A DNA stretch of 7,611 nucleotides from CAYPTI01 sp964413525 [NCBI: uncultured bacterium] (GTDB lineage Bacteria > T1Sed10-126). Every line of letters begins with the position of its first letter. The first letter of the stretch is position 1. The translations under genes and the position numbers were made by a program. The stretch is from contig CAYPTI010000087.1 of NCBI GenBank assembly GCA_964413525.1, positions 1-7,611 of the forward strand, given 5' to 3'. The notes under the pieces were generated by a model. It had not been told where the DNA came from. It did no database searches and saw only the letters and a list, made by a program, of their open reading frames with translations. Shown piece by piece: positions 1-6,256 of this stretch.

Positions 1-34
1 CCTATGCTCGGGCGTCGGACGGGGAACCGGGCCG

Positions 35-62
35 TTGACTGATTGCGTCTACGGTTTAGGTT
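35..62 (+). promoter_or_regulatory. Candidate sigma70-type promoter for the DUF262 gene
   Basis: A TTGACT hexamer at 35-40 matches the -35 consensus TTGACA at five of six positions. It is followed after 16 bases by TAGGTT at 57-62, which keeps the important first, second and last bases of TATAAT. Transcription would begin near 69, leaving a leader of about 50 bases that starts with a small hairpin: CCCGA at 71-75 pairs with TCGGG at 82-86. The -10 element is weak and the sigma factor preference of this organism is unknown, so this is a candidate only. Confidence 0.35.
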
Positions 63-117
63 AGTTGGTTCCCGACTCCGTTCGGGTCGCCCGCTCAACT
101 CAATTCGGAGCTGATCA

Positions 118-1728
118 ATGAAACTACGTCAGTTGATCGACGAAATCGCCGACCGGCGGATCGTGCTGCCGGAATTTCAGCGGGAGTTCGTCTGGGACGC
201 CGGACAGTCCCGGGAGCTGATGAAGTCCCTCTACCGGGATTACCCGATCGGCAGCACCCTCGTGTGGGAGACGGACAACCCACCCCCGATCAAAAATGAC
301 GCCATCGCCGAGGACCGGTTCACCCGTTTCCAGGTGTTGCTGGACGGTCAGCAACGACTTACCGTGCTCTATCTGTTCTTCCGGGATCGGGTTCCTCCCT
401 ATTACAACCCCGAGGAAATCAAGGAGGATCCCCGGGACCTCCACTTCAATTTGCGGGAGGGGACCTTCCACGCGGAGAGTCAGTCGGTTCGGTCCGATCC
501 GGAGTACGTCCGGTTGACGGAGGTGTTTTCGGAGGGCCTCAGTCCGGTGGCCGTGGCCGCCGATAAACTCGGATCCGACTCCACATCCGTTCAACAGCTG
601 GTTGACCTGGCCGGGACGTATGAGTCGACCCTCGGGAAGCTCCGTCGGATTCCGGAGGCCGAGATCCCCGTGGAGGTGCTTCCCGCTTCGGCCGGCATCC
701 GGGAAGGGATCCGGTTGTTCGATCGGATCAATTCCCAGGGAACCCACCTGGAGGAATCTCAGCTGGCCCTGGCGCACATGTCGGCGGCCTGGCCGACGAT
801 CCGCCGCTCGATCAAGGAAAAACAGCAGGAACTGGCCGACCGGGGGTTCGACTATCCCCTCCGGTTTTACGTCCGTTGCCTGGTGGCGGTTGTCACCGGC
901 GGGATGAACTACGAAACCATCCACGACTGGGCCGGGGAGGAGCTGCAATCAACGTGGGAGAAGCTGGCCGGAGAAGAGGGAACGTTTGATTCCCTCCTGA
1001 CCATCCTCACGAAGCAGGCTCGAATCCCCGACCGCCGACACCTTGCCTCCCGGATGGCCCTGGTTCCGTTCCTGGTTCACCTGTACCGGAACGACAACCG
1101 GCTGGAGAAAAACGAACGAAGTCGGTTCGTCCGCTGGTTGAACCTTGCCCTGCTCTGGAGACGGTACGCGGGAGAACCCGAGGCAACCCTGGAGGAGGAC
1201 CTCGGGCGGCTGGACGCGCCGGATCCGGCCGGGGAACTCATCGACGCGATCGAGCGCGAACGGGGCCGGCTCACCCTGGAACCGCGGGACCTGGAGGGAG
1301 AGGGGAAGGACAGCGACCACCTGTACAACATGGTTCGAATTCTGATCCGGGCAACCAATCCTATCGACTGGCAGACCGGCCGCCAGCTTACCGGGGAGTT
1401 CGAGCTCGAGCCCGTGTACGTGTTTCCCAAGAGTCAGCTGTATCAAGAACACGGACCGGCCCTCGACTCGAGTCATGTCAACGAACTGGCCAACCGGATG
1501 TTCCTCCCCCCCGGTTCGGCCTCGATGGTCCGGGGCCGGTCGCCGGCGGACTACCTCTCCGAGGTGGCCGACGACCACCCGTCGGCCCTGCGCTCCCAGT
1601 TCATCCCGGAGGACTCCGACCTCTGGAGTGCGGACAACTTTGCCGAGTTTTTGACCCGGCGTCGCGACCGGCTTGCCTCGGGGATTAACGACTACCTGGA
1701 CTCGATGGTCGAGGCCTCGGAGGATTGA
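118..1728 (+). CDS. DUF262 domain protein (GmrSD-like) with degenerate HNH region
   Basis: This is a 536-residue DUF262 protein. The family includes the GmrS half of the type IV enzyme GmrSD, which cuts modified phage DNA, and many single-gene relatives of unknown role. The N-terminal ParB-like DUF262 domain spans roughly residues 1-220: PEFQREFVW at 18-26, the signature DGQQR at 76-80 (nucleotide binding or hydrolysis in characterised relatives), and FDRINSQGTHL at 201-211. A helical middle follows. The last 110 residues resemble the C-terminal part of stand-alone DUF262 proteins, which usually carries an HNH-like motif beginning with histidine before IFP. Here that site reads VYVFPKS (433-439), and the later asparagine is also absent, so this half may not cut DNA. 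The ATG is supported by GGAG at 107-110, seven bases upstream. It stands alone, convergent with the hpn operon, and no restriction or defence partner is visible. Family assignment is firm; a defence role is inference. Confidence 0.93.
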   Translation: MKLRQLIDEIADRRIVLPEFQREFVWDAGQSRELMKSLYRDYPIGSTLVWETDNPPPIKNDAIAEDRFTRFQVLLDGQQRLTVLYLFFRDRVPPYYNPEEIKEDPRDLHFNLREGTFHAESQSVRSDPEYVRLTEVFSEGLSPVAVAADKLGSDSTSVQQLVDLAGTYESTLGKLRRIPEAEIPVEVLPASAGIREGIRLFDRINSQGTHLEESQLALAHMSAAWPTIRRSIKEKQQELADRGFDYPLRFYVRCLVAVVTGGMNYETIHDWAGEELQSTWEKLAGEEGTFDSLLTILTKQARIPDRRHLASRMALVPFLVHLYRNDNRLEKNERSRFVRWLNLALLWRRYAGEPEATLEEDLGRLDAPDPAGELIDAIERERGRLTLEPRDLEGEGKDSDHLYNMVRILIRATNPIDWQTGRQLTGEFELEPVYVFPKSQLYQEHGPALDSSHVNELANRMFLPPGSASMVRGRSPADYLSEVADDHPSALRSQFIPEDSDLWSADNFAEFLTRRRDRLASGINDYLDSMVEASED

Positions 1729-1789
1729 CCTCGGGGAGAGGAGTTCCGTTCAGGTTCCGGGATGGTTTCATTTCACGCTCACCTTACGC

Positions 1790-1847
1790 ATTCGACCCTG
1801 TACCCGGCCCGGACATCGACTCTACTCCTCAACCGACCCGGTCGAAT
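1790..1847. repeat. 8-bp inverted repeat in convergent spacer
   Basis: The spacer between the DUF262 stop and the hpnE stop holds a perfect inverted repeat: ATTCGACC at 1790-1797 and GGTCGAAT at 1840-1847, with a 42-base loop. It might form a weak stem downstream of both converging genes, but no T-tract follows on either strand, so it is not a classic intrinsic terminator. An 8-bp match in a region this size can arise by chance. Nothing else stands out in the spacer. Confidence 0.25.
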
Positions 1848-1863
1848 CCCGGACCTCTTCGGA

Positions 1864-3234
1864 TCAGGTCATCGAACCGGCTCGGAACGGCTTCAGAAAC
1901 CCCTCCGGACGAGGATCCGACCTGATGGATTGGCCCCCGCCATCCGGATTCAGGATCGTTTCGGCCGCCAGGTAGCCGGAGCGGACCGCCCCCTCCATGG
2001 TGGGGGGCCAGCCGGACCGGGTCCAGTCGCCGGCGACGAAGAACTTCTCCTGGGGGGTGGCGGGACCGAACCGTTCCGCCAGCGTCCCGGGGGTCAGGGA
2101 AAGGGTGGCGTTTTTTTCCTTCACGATCTGGCGGGCCATCAGGTCCGGTCGGGCCCCGATCAGGGCTTCCAGCCGGTCCCGGCCCCGCTCGACCAGGATA
2201 TCCTTGTCGGCGGAGGCCATGGACCGGGCGGCGCTTTTGACGAACTGGACGTAGGTCCCCTCCTCCGGCTGGCGCTGGGCGAACATCCATTCAAACTCAT
2301 TTTGCCCGGCCGTCGATAACAGCAAGAACTCCGGCAGGTCCCAGTCTCCCTCCACCAGAAGATGGACGCTGACGATGGGGGCGTGGTCCCAGGTCGGAAT
2401 CCGGTCGTAGGGTGAACGATCCCGAAACTCCTCCGGGAGCCGGGCCCAGAGGACCCGGTCCGGAAGGGCGGCGACCAGTCGGTTCGGTTCGATCCACTCG
2501 CCGTCCTGGAGGTTGACGGCGGGCCGGTCCGGATCGATCCGGGCCACCCGGGTGTTCCGGTGCAGGTCCAGGCCCCGGTCCTCCAGGGCGCGGCCGAGCC
2601 GGCGGCTGTAGAGGTCCTTCAGCGACCGGGCCGGAAAGTACATCCTGGTAGCTGCGGAGTAATCCATCAGCCCCGTGAGGATCCATTTCTTGAACGCCTG
2701 GAGGGCGAGGCGTTCCGGGGTTTCGTTCAGCGCACTGACGGTCAGCGGCCACCAGAGACGGCGGGTGAGGGATTCGGGCTGGTGGGACCGGAGCCAGTCG
2801 GCGGCGGTGGGGTAGCGCTCCGGATCCGCCCCCCGCAGGGTTAGCAGCCCGGCGGCGGCCCGGAGGGCGACCGGAAACGAACCGGTGAACGACCTCAGGT
2901 ACGGATACAGGTGGAAGGGAACCGGGGCGCCCGACGGCCGGAGGGTTTGTACCTCTCCGCCCTCCGTGAGAACCGGCAGTCGATTCACGGTTTCCAGAGC
3001 GTCCTCCCCCACCAGGTCTCGAATGAACCGGAGGCAAAAGCGGCAGCTTCCGGTTAAAAGATGCTGGCAGTTGTCAATTTCGATCGGAAATTCGTCCAGG
3101 TCGTAGGAGGAGGCCCGACCGCCCAGCCGCTGACGTTTTTCCACCAGGGTGACCTCCCGGCCGGCCTCGAGCAGCCGGTGGGCGGTTGCCAGCCCGGCCA
3201 GCCCCCCGCCGACGATCAGGACGTCGGGAGGCAC
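1864..3234 (-). CDS. hpnE: Hydroxysqualene reductase, FAD-dependent (HpnE)
   Basis: This 456-residue flavoprotein of the amine oxidase/phytoene desaturase superfamily is the squalene-associated FAD enzyme HpnE. The family reduces hydroxysqualene to squalene, the last step of the HpnCDE route. The N-terminal dinucleotide-binding fold is clear: GGGLAG at 9-14, Glu32 at the end of the second strand for the FAD ribose, and LGGRA at 37-41. NCQHLLTGSC near residues 54-63 resembles the family's usual DN-QH-L-G-C stretch. The C-terminal FAD motif is at about 398-424 (AGDWTRSG, then PPTMEGAVRSG). The start is GTG, 19 bases inside the end of hpnD, with only a weak Shine-Dalgarno sequence, so it is probably translated by coupling to hpnD. 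A carotenoid desaturase would look similar alone, but the hpnC and hpnD neighbours settle the call. It is the last gene of the operon. Confidence 0.92.
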   Translation of the reverse strand: MPPDVLIVGGGLAGLATAHRLLEAGREVTLVEKRQRLGGRASSYDLDEFPIEIDNCQHLLTGSCRFCLRFIRDLVGEDALETVNRLPVLTEGGEVQTLRPSGAPVPFHLYPYLRSFTGSFPVALRAAAGLLTLRGADPERYPTAADWLRSHQPESLTRRLWWPLTVSALNETPERLALQAFKKWILTGLMDYSAATRMYFPARSLKDLYSRRLGRALEDRGLDLHRNTRVARIDPDRPAVNLQDGEWIEPNRLVAALPDRVLWARLPEEFRDRSPYDRIPTWDHAPIVSVHLLVEGDWDLPEFLLLSTAGQNEFEWMFAQRQPEEGTYVQFVKSAARSMASADKDILVERGRDRLEALIGARPDLMARQIVKEKNATLSLTPGTLAERFGPATPQEKFFVAGDWTRSGWPPTMEGAVRSGYLAAETILNPDGGGQSIRSDPRPEGFLKPFRAGSMT

Positions 3235-4103
3235 GAACCGTACCCGTTCAGGGGGATAAGCATCAGGTTGCGGACTATTCGACCCACGGACGTCGCCCGG
3301 AGGCCGGTCCGGTGTTCGAAGGCCGGGAAATCAGCCGCCTCGAGCTGACGGAGGTATTCACCGTAGCAGGCGGTCATGACCGAAAGAGGCAGCCGGAACC
3401 GCCGGGGAACCCGGTAAAACAGGAGTCGGGATTGACGAAAATTAAGCCGCGCCCGGAAGGCCACCCGCCGCATGACCGCCCGGAGTTCGGGAGTCATGGT
3501 CCGGTTTTCCCAGGCGGACAGTGCCCCCGCATTTTGGAGCCATTCCCCGGGCAGGTAGCAGCGGTCCCGATCCCGGTCCTCCCCCACGTCCCGCAGGATG
3601 TTGGTGAGCTGGAAGGCCCGGGCCATCGACAGACTGTAGGGATACAGCGCCGGATCCGGGCTGTTCATCACGTGCAGGGACATGAGCCCGACGGTGCCCG
3701 CCACACGATAACAGTATTGCTGTAATTCAACGTAATCTCGAATCCGGACCCGGCCGATGTCGCCGCGGGCGCCGACGATCAGGTCGTCGAACCAGCGCTG
3801 CGGGAGGTTCCAGCGGTCAATGACCCATTCGAGGGCCCTCCAGAGGGGTTGATCGGGGAAGTTGTTCAGTCCCGCCTGCAGTCCGTTCAGCAACCGGTGG
3901 GCGTGTTCGTCGGGGTGGTCGTCGTCCACGGCGTCGTCCACCCGCCGGCAGAACACGTACAGGGTGTGCATGGCCAGGGAGGTATCGCCGGGGAACAGCC
4001 GGAGGGCGTGGCGGAAGGTGCTGCCGGATCGAAGGCTTTCCTTCCGGCAGGTTTCGAGCGCCTGCCGGACGTTAGCGGGGGGGATGGGACCGACCTCCTC
4101 CAA
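3216..4103 (-). CDS. hpnD: Presqualene diphosphate synthase (HpnD)
   Basis: HpnD is a squalene/phytoene synthase-fold enzyme that condenses two farnesyl diphosphates head to head into presqualene diphosphate. Both magnesium-binding aspartate motifs are intact: DDAVDD (residues 56-61 from the TTG start) and NILRDVGED (168-176), followed by CYLPGEWL. The substrate-site stretch YCYRVAGTVGLM lies at 130-141 and the typical SGSTF segment at 26-30. The start is uncertain. I give TTG at 4103, which makes 295 residues and overlaps hpnC by 32 bases. The strongest Shine-Dalgarno sequence (GGAGGAGG, minus strand 4101-4094) begins at the last base of that TTG and lies eight bases before an in-frame ATC at 4085. 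A third option, TTG at 4178, has GGAGG nine bases upstream but would overlap hpnC by 107 bases. The family call does not depend on this choice. Confidence 0.94.
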   Translation of the reverse strand: MEEVGPIPPANVRQALETCRKESLRSGSTFRHALRLFPGDTSLAMHTLYVFCRRVDDAVDDDHPDEHAHRLLNGLQAGLNNFPDQPLWRALEWVIDRWNLPQRWFDDLIVGARGDIGRVRIRDYVELQQYCYRVAGTVGLMSLHVMNSPDPALYPYSLSMARAFQLTNILRDVGEDRDRDRCYLPGEWLQNAGALSAWENRTMTPELRAVMRRVAFRARLNFRQSRLLFYRVPRRFRLPLSVMTACYGEYLRQLEAADFPAFEHRTGLRATSVGRIVRNLMLIPLNGYGSCLPTS

Positions 4104-5019
4104 ATCGCCAGAGGCCCCGAAGAACCAGGAGCAATTTTTCGTACCCGGAAAGGGTCCAGCGGCGTTCGAAGACCTCAAATTCCCGTTCCTCCAGTTTGTC
4201 CAGCACGGCCCAGCCCCCCGCGTTGTACAGTTCCACCATCATCGCCAGAGCTCCGCCGACCTCTTCGGTCAGGTTCCAGCCGCAGCGAAACCAGTCCCGG
4301 GTTCGCTCGACTTCGAGCGCCAGAACGGCTTGTAACTCGTCCGTCATGACTCGTTGATGGAGTGAATCCCGCTCGACGTTGAACCGTTCCAGATCTTCCT
4401 GAGGGATATAAACACGATCTCTGTCCAAATCGAGTTCGATGTCGGCCCAGAAGTTGGTTAACTGGAGAGCGGTACAGGTGAAGTCGCTGTAGTAACAGGT
4501 ATGCTGTTCGAATCGGTCAAAAACCTGAAGGACCAGCCGGCCCACGGGGTTGGCGCTGCGTCGACAGTAATCCAGCAGGTCCCGGAAGGTCTCGTACCGG
4601 GCCACGTCCAGGTCCTGGAGGAAGGCGGAGATCAGATCAAGGAAGGGCTGTTTGGAGAGGGGACGTCGTTCCAGCGTGGGTTCGAGAATTCGGGTGACCG
4701 GGTGGTCAGCCCGGCCCCGTTCGAACAGATCGTCCACGGCCCGTCGGAGGTCCTCCAGCGCTCGGCGGCTTCGATCCGGTTCGTTGATTTCATCGGCGCA
4801 GTCGTCGGCAAACCGGCAGAAGTAGTAGATGTTGCAGAGGTCCTGGAAGCGGTCGGCGGGCAGACCGGGCAGGGCGACGGTGAAATTTTCGTAATGGGAG
4901 GAAACCAGCGAACGAGCTCGCCGCTGGCCGTCCCGCCGGGAATCGAACGAGGCGGCAGAAAAACCGTCGGGGGTCTCAGGCTTCGTCGGGATCGAGGTTC
5001 CAGTACGATTCAAATTCAT
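4072..5019 (-). CDS. hpnC: Hydroxysqualene synthase (HpnC)
   Basis: HpnC is a squalene/phytoene synthase-fold enzyme that converts presqualene diphosphate to hydroxysqualene. It has 315 residues from the chosen ATG. Visible landmarks are SHYENF at 41-46, the first aspartate motif DDCADE at 72-77, RSANPVGRLVL at 154-164, and the second motif in NFWADIELD at 189-197 followed by RVYIPQEDLERF. SHYENF near the N-terminus and the NFW-D-x3-D form with RVYIPQED mark HpnC rather than HpnD. The ORF extends open to 5076, but the ATG at 5019 is preferred because GAGGAA lies ten bases upstream. This start is inside the small upstream gene, giving a 44-base overlap, and leaves about 35 poorly conserved residues before the core. 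The stop overlaps the beginning of hpnD, so the gene sits in a tightly coupled operon. Confidence 0.92.
   Translation of the reverse strand: MNLNRTGTSIPTKPETPDGFSAASFDSRRDGQRRARSLVSSHYENFTVALPGLPADRFQDLCNIYYFCRFADDCADEINEPDRSRRALEDLRRAVDDLFERGRADHPVTRILEPTLERRPLSKQPFLDLISAFLQDLDVARYETFRDLLDYCRRSANPVGRLVLQVFDRFEQHTCYYSDFTCTALQLTNFWADIELDLDRDRVYIPQEDLERFNVERDSLHQRVMTDELQAVLALEVERTRDWFRCGWNLTEEVGGALAMMVELYNAGGWAVLDKLEEREFEVFERRWTLSGYEKLLLVLRGLWRFGGGRSHPPR
4083..4103 (-). promoter_or_regulatory. Strong Shine-Dalgarno sequence at the hpnD start
   Basis: On the minus strand GGAGGAGG occupies 4101-4094, inside the last codons of hpnC. Eight bases later, at the best spacing for a ribosome site, the in-frame codon is ATC (4085-4083), not ATG, GTG or TTG. 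No standard start codon lies within the next 30 bases in frame. The nearest is the TTG at 4103, which abuts the Shine-Dalgarno sequence and so could not use it. Confidence 0.5.
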
Positions 5020-5233
5020 CCCGGTCAATTTCCTCGACTCCGTCCCGGCGAAGTTCCATGGTCCAGTCGACCTCAAGCTGGTCCAGGTCCCCGGTCTCCG
5101 GGATGTGGGTTACGTACCGCAGGACTTCGAAATCCTCGTCGCATTCGTAGTAACTGTAGGAGGTCCCCTTGGTCGGCACGACCTGGGAGGTTTTGAAGTA
5201 CCGGTAATCGCTCACTGGGATCAATCCCGACAT
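4976..5233 (-). CDS. Small acidic hypothetical protein upstream of hpnC
   Basis: I do not recognise this 85-residue protein. Its codon choice matches the neighbours (CGG for arginine, mostly C or G at third positions), which argues for a real gene. It is soluble-looking and strongly acidic, with about 22 Asp/Glu against 7 Lys/Arg. It is rich in aromatic residues, with no signal peptide or membrane segment. Visible stretches are DYRYFKTSQ near the start, SYSYYECDED in the middle with the only cysteine, and the ending DEFESYW. Its last 44 bases also encode the start of hpnC in another frame, so it is probably the first gene of the hpn transcript and coupled to hpnC. The ATG at 5233 has no good Shine-Dalgarno sequence; TTG at 5236 or GTG at 5215 are alternatives. 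The layout loosely recalls small DUF6881-like proteins, but that is a weak impression, not an assignment. Confidence 0.72.
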   Translation of the reverse strand: MSGLIPVSDYRYFKTSQVVPTKGTSYSYYECDEDFEVLRYVTHIPETGDLDQLEVDWTMELRRDGVEEIDRDEFESYWNLDPDEA

Positions 5234-5315
5234 CAAAAGGTGACGGTTCCGCTGCGTTCCGGAGAACCCCGGTAAAGGGACCGCTCGTCAACCCGGGGAA
5301 GAATGGTACCGGTCC

Positions 5316-5339
5316 GAACCGATTTTCCGAACATTTTCC
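5316..5339. repeat. Imperfect tandem repeat GAAC(CG)ATTTTCC
   Basis: GAACCGATTTTCC at 5316-5328 is followed directly by GAACATTTTCC at 5329-5339. The shared ATTTTCC cores start 11 bases apart, about one helical turn. This AT-rich patch stands out in a GC-rich spacer upstream of the small-protein/hpn operon and could be a protein-binding site. That function is inference. Confidence 0.4.
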
Positions 5340-5352
5340 CGTCGATCGGCCA

Positions 5353-5387
5353 ACCGGTCCGCGGAACCGGTCCCGGTGCAAACCGGG
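5353..5387. repeat. Two adjacent hairpins downstream of sfsA
   Basis: CCCGGT at 5372-5377 and ACCGGG at 5382-5387 form a perfect 6-bp stem with a 4-base loop, starting a few bases after the sfsA stop. Directly beside it, ACCGGT at 5353-5358 and ACCGGT at 5366-5371 can form a second 6-bp stem with a 7-base loop. Together they could slow transcription or protect the sfsA mRNA end. In the direction of sfsA transcription no T-tract follows, so this is not a standard intrinsic terminator. Read-through into the hpn operon therefore remains possible. Confidence 0.4.
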
Positions 5388-5390
5388 TCG

Positions 5391-6221
5391 CTAGGCCGGG
5401 GCTTCCCCGACCGGTTCAACGGTTTTCCAGTTCCAGCCGCCGCGGTGACTCCCTCCGTCGGGCACCTGGACCGGTAGCCTTCCCCGGGGACGGATGGTTT
5501 CGGAACCGACCGAGCAATCCACCCCCAGCAGTTGGACCCCGGCGTGGTACGCCTCCGTCAGCCGTTCGGTGAACTCGGGATCCCGACCGACCGCCGGCCG
5601 GACGCAGGGGAGATCCTCCCGCATGGCGACGAACAGGACCGCCGCCCGACCCCCCGACCGGACGTATTCCGTGAGGGATTCCACCTGCCGGGCGGCCCGC
5701 TGGCTGGGGGCGTCCGGGAACCAGCCGGCTCCGTCCTCCCGCCAGGTTACCGCCTTCACTTCGATCCGTCGGTCGGGTTTGGTATCGCCGGGTTCCAGGA
5801 AGTCCAGCCGTCCGGATCCCTCGGGGGAGGCCTGAGCTTGCCAGGTGTGGGGAGCGAAGTCGCCCGGAAGCAGACCCTGAACCCCGGCTCGCCGGGCCAG
5901 GTCCTCGGCGGGGCGCGGATCGATCACGACCCAGCTTTCCTCCATCCGGATGGACCACCAGTCGTAGTCCAGCTTCCGATCCGGAGATCCGGCCGGGGAG
6001 TAGGAAACCGGGGAACCCGGCCGGTAGCAGCTGCTCAACCGGCCCGTGGCCGGACAGTAGGCCGTGATCACGCTTCCGTCGGGACGCTCCAGGTCGACCA
6101 GGAATCGCTTGTACCGGCGCAGCAACCGGGCCCGTTTCATCGGGTCCGGACAGGAGATTCGGGGGAGCGGTTCATGGGGGCCTTGTTCACGGGGAGGCTC
6201 ACACTCCTTCGCAGGGGACAT
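5391..6221 (-). CDS. sfsA: SfsA-like protein, divergent
   Basis: This 276-residue protein is an SfsA homologue. E. coli SfsA (234 residues, named for sugar fermentation stimulation) has a nuclease-like fold and binds DNA; its physiological role is unsettled. Family marks in order are LLRRYKRFLVDLERPDG (33-49), CPATG (56-60), RLDFLEPG (138-145), IEVKAVT (153-159), FPDA (168-171) and GRAAVLFVAMRED (191-203). The nuclease-like acidic residue in RLDF and the E-x-K are present. Several signature residues differ: the usual HCPNTG is YCPATG, the VNT stretch is IDP (100-102), and the RGQKHL stretch is replaced by RAARQV (175-180). There is an N-terminal extension of about 20 residues and a C-terminal one of about 25. 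The ATG at 6221 is chosen because AAGGAT lies about nine bases upstream and an extended -10 promoter sits at 6253-6245. An internal ATG at 6140 has no ribosome site. It is divergent from mnmG. Confidence 0.87.
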   Translation of the reverse strand: MSPAKECEPPREQGPHEPLPRISCPDPMKRARLLRRYKRFLVDLERPDGSVITAYCPATGRLSSCYRPGSPVSYSPAGSPDRKLDYDWWSIRMEESWVVIDPRPAEDLARRAGVQGLLPGDFAPHTWQAQASPEGSGRLDFLEPGDTKPDRRIEVKAVTWREDGAGWFPDAPSQRAARQVESLTEYVRSGGRAAVLFVAMREDLPCVRPAVGRDPEFTERLTEAYHAGVQLLGVDCSVGSETIRPRGRLPVQVPDGGSHRGGWNWKTVEPVGEAPA

Positions 6222-6244
6222 CTGGATCGGATCCTTCGGCTGAC

Positions 6245-6253
6245 ATCATATCA
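6245..6253 (-). promoter_or_regulatory. Extended -10 promoter for sfsA
   Basis: On the minus strand TGATATGAT (6253-6245) fits the extended -10 form TGn followed by TATAAT at all but one position. No convincing -35 lies upstream, as is common for extended -10 promoters. Transcription would begin near 6238, giving a leader of about 17 bases that contains the AAGGAT ribosome site for the ATG at 6221. Confidence 0.45.
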
Positions 6254-6256
6254 AAC

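Noticed and set aside
124-1578. Two long minus-strand open frames (124-948 and 949-1578) opposite the DUF262 gene
   Set aside because: They lie antisense to a gene with clear family motifs; their products are proline-, glycine- and arginine-rich with no recognisable domain, as expected for GC-rich antisense frames.
118-1728. A complete GmrSD-type or other defence system
   Set aside because: Only one gene of this kind is present, its HNH-like motif looks inactive, and no partner nuclease, methylase or mobile-element gene is visible. A partner could lie left of position 1.
1729-1863. Intrinsic terminator between the convergent genes
   Set aside because: No GC stem followed by a T-tract is present on either strand.
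1762-2319. 185-residue plus-strand open frame across the end of hpnE
   Set aside because: It mostly overlaps the hpnE C-terminal FAD motif in antisense and has low-complexity composition.
3849-5196. Plus-strand open frames opposite hpnD and hpnC (3849-4349, 4501-5196)
   Set aside because: They are antisense to intact prenyl synthase genes with both aspartate motifs; no ribosome site or domain supports them.
5263-5291. Promoter for the small protein/hpn operon on the minus strand: TTGACG at 5291-5286 with GGTTCT 17 bases on
   Set aside because: The -35 is good, but the -10 matches TATAAT at only two positions, so I did not call it. The operon may use another promoter or read-through from sfsA.
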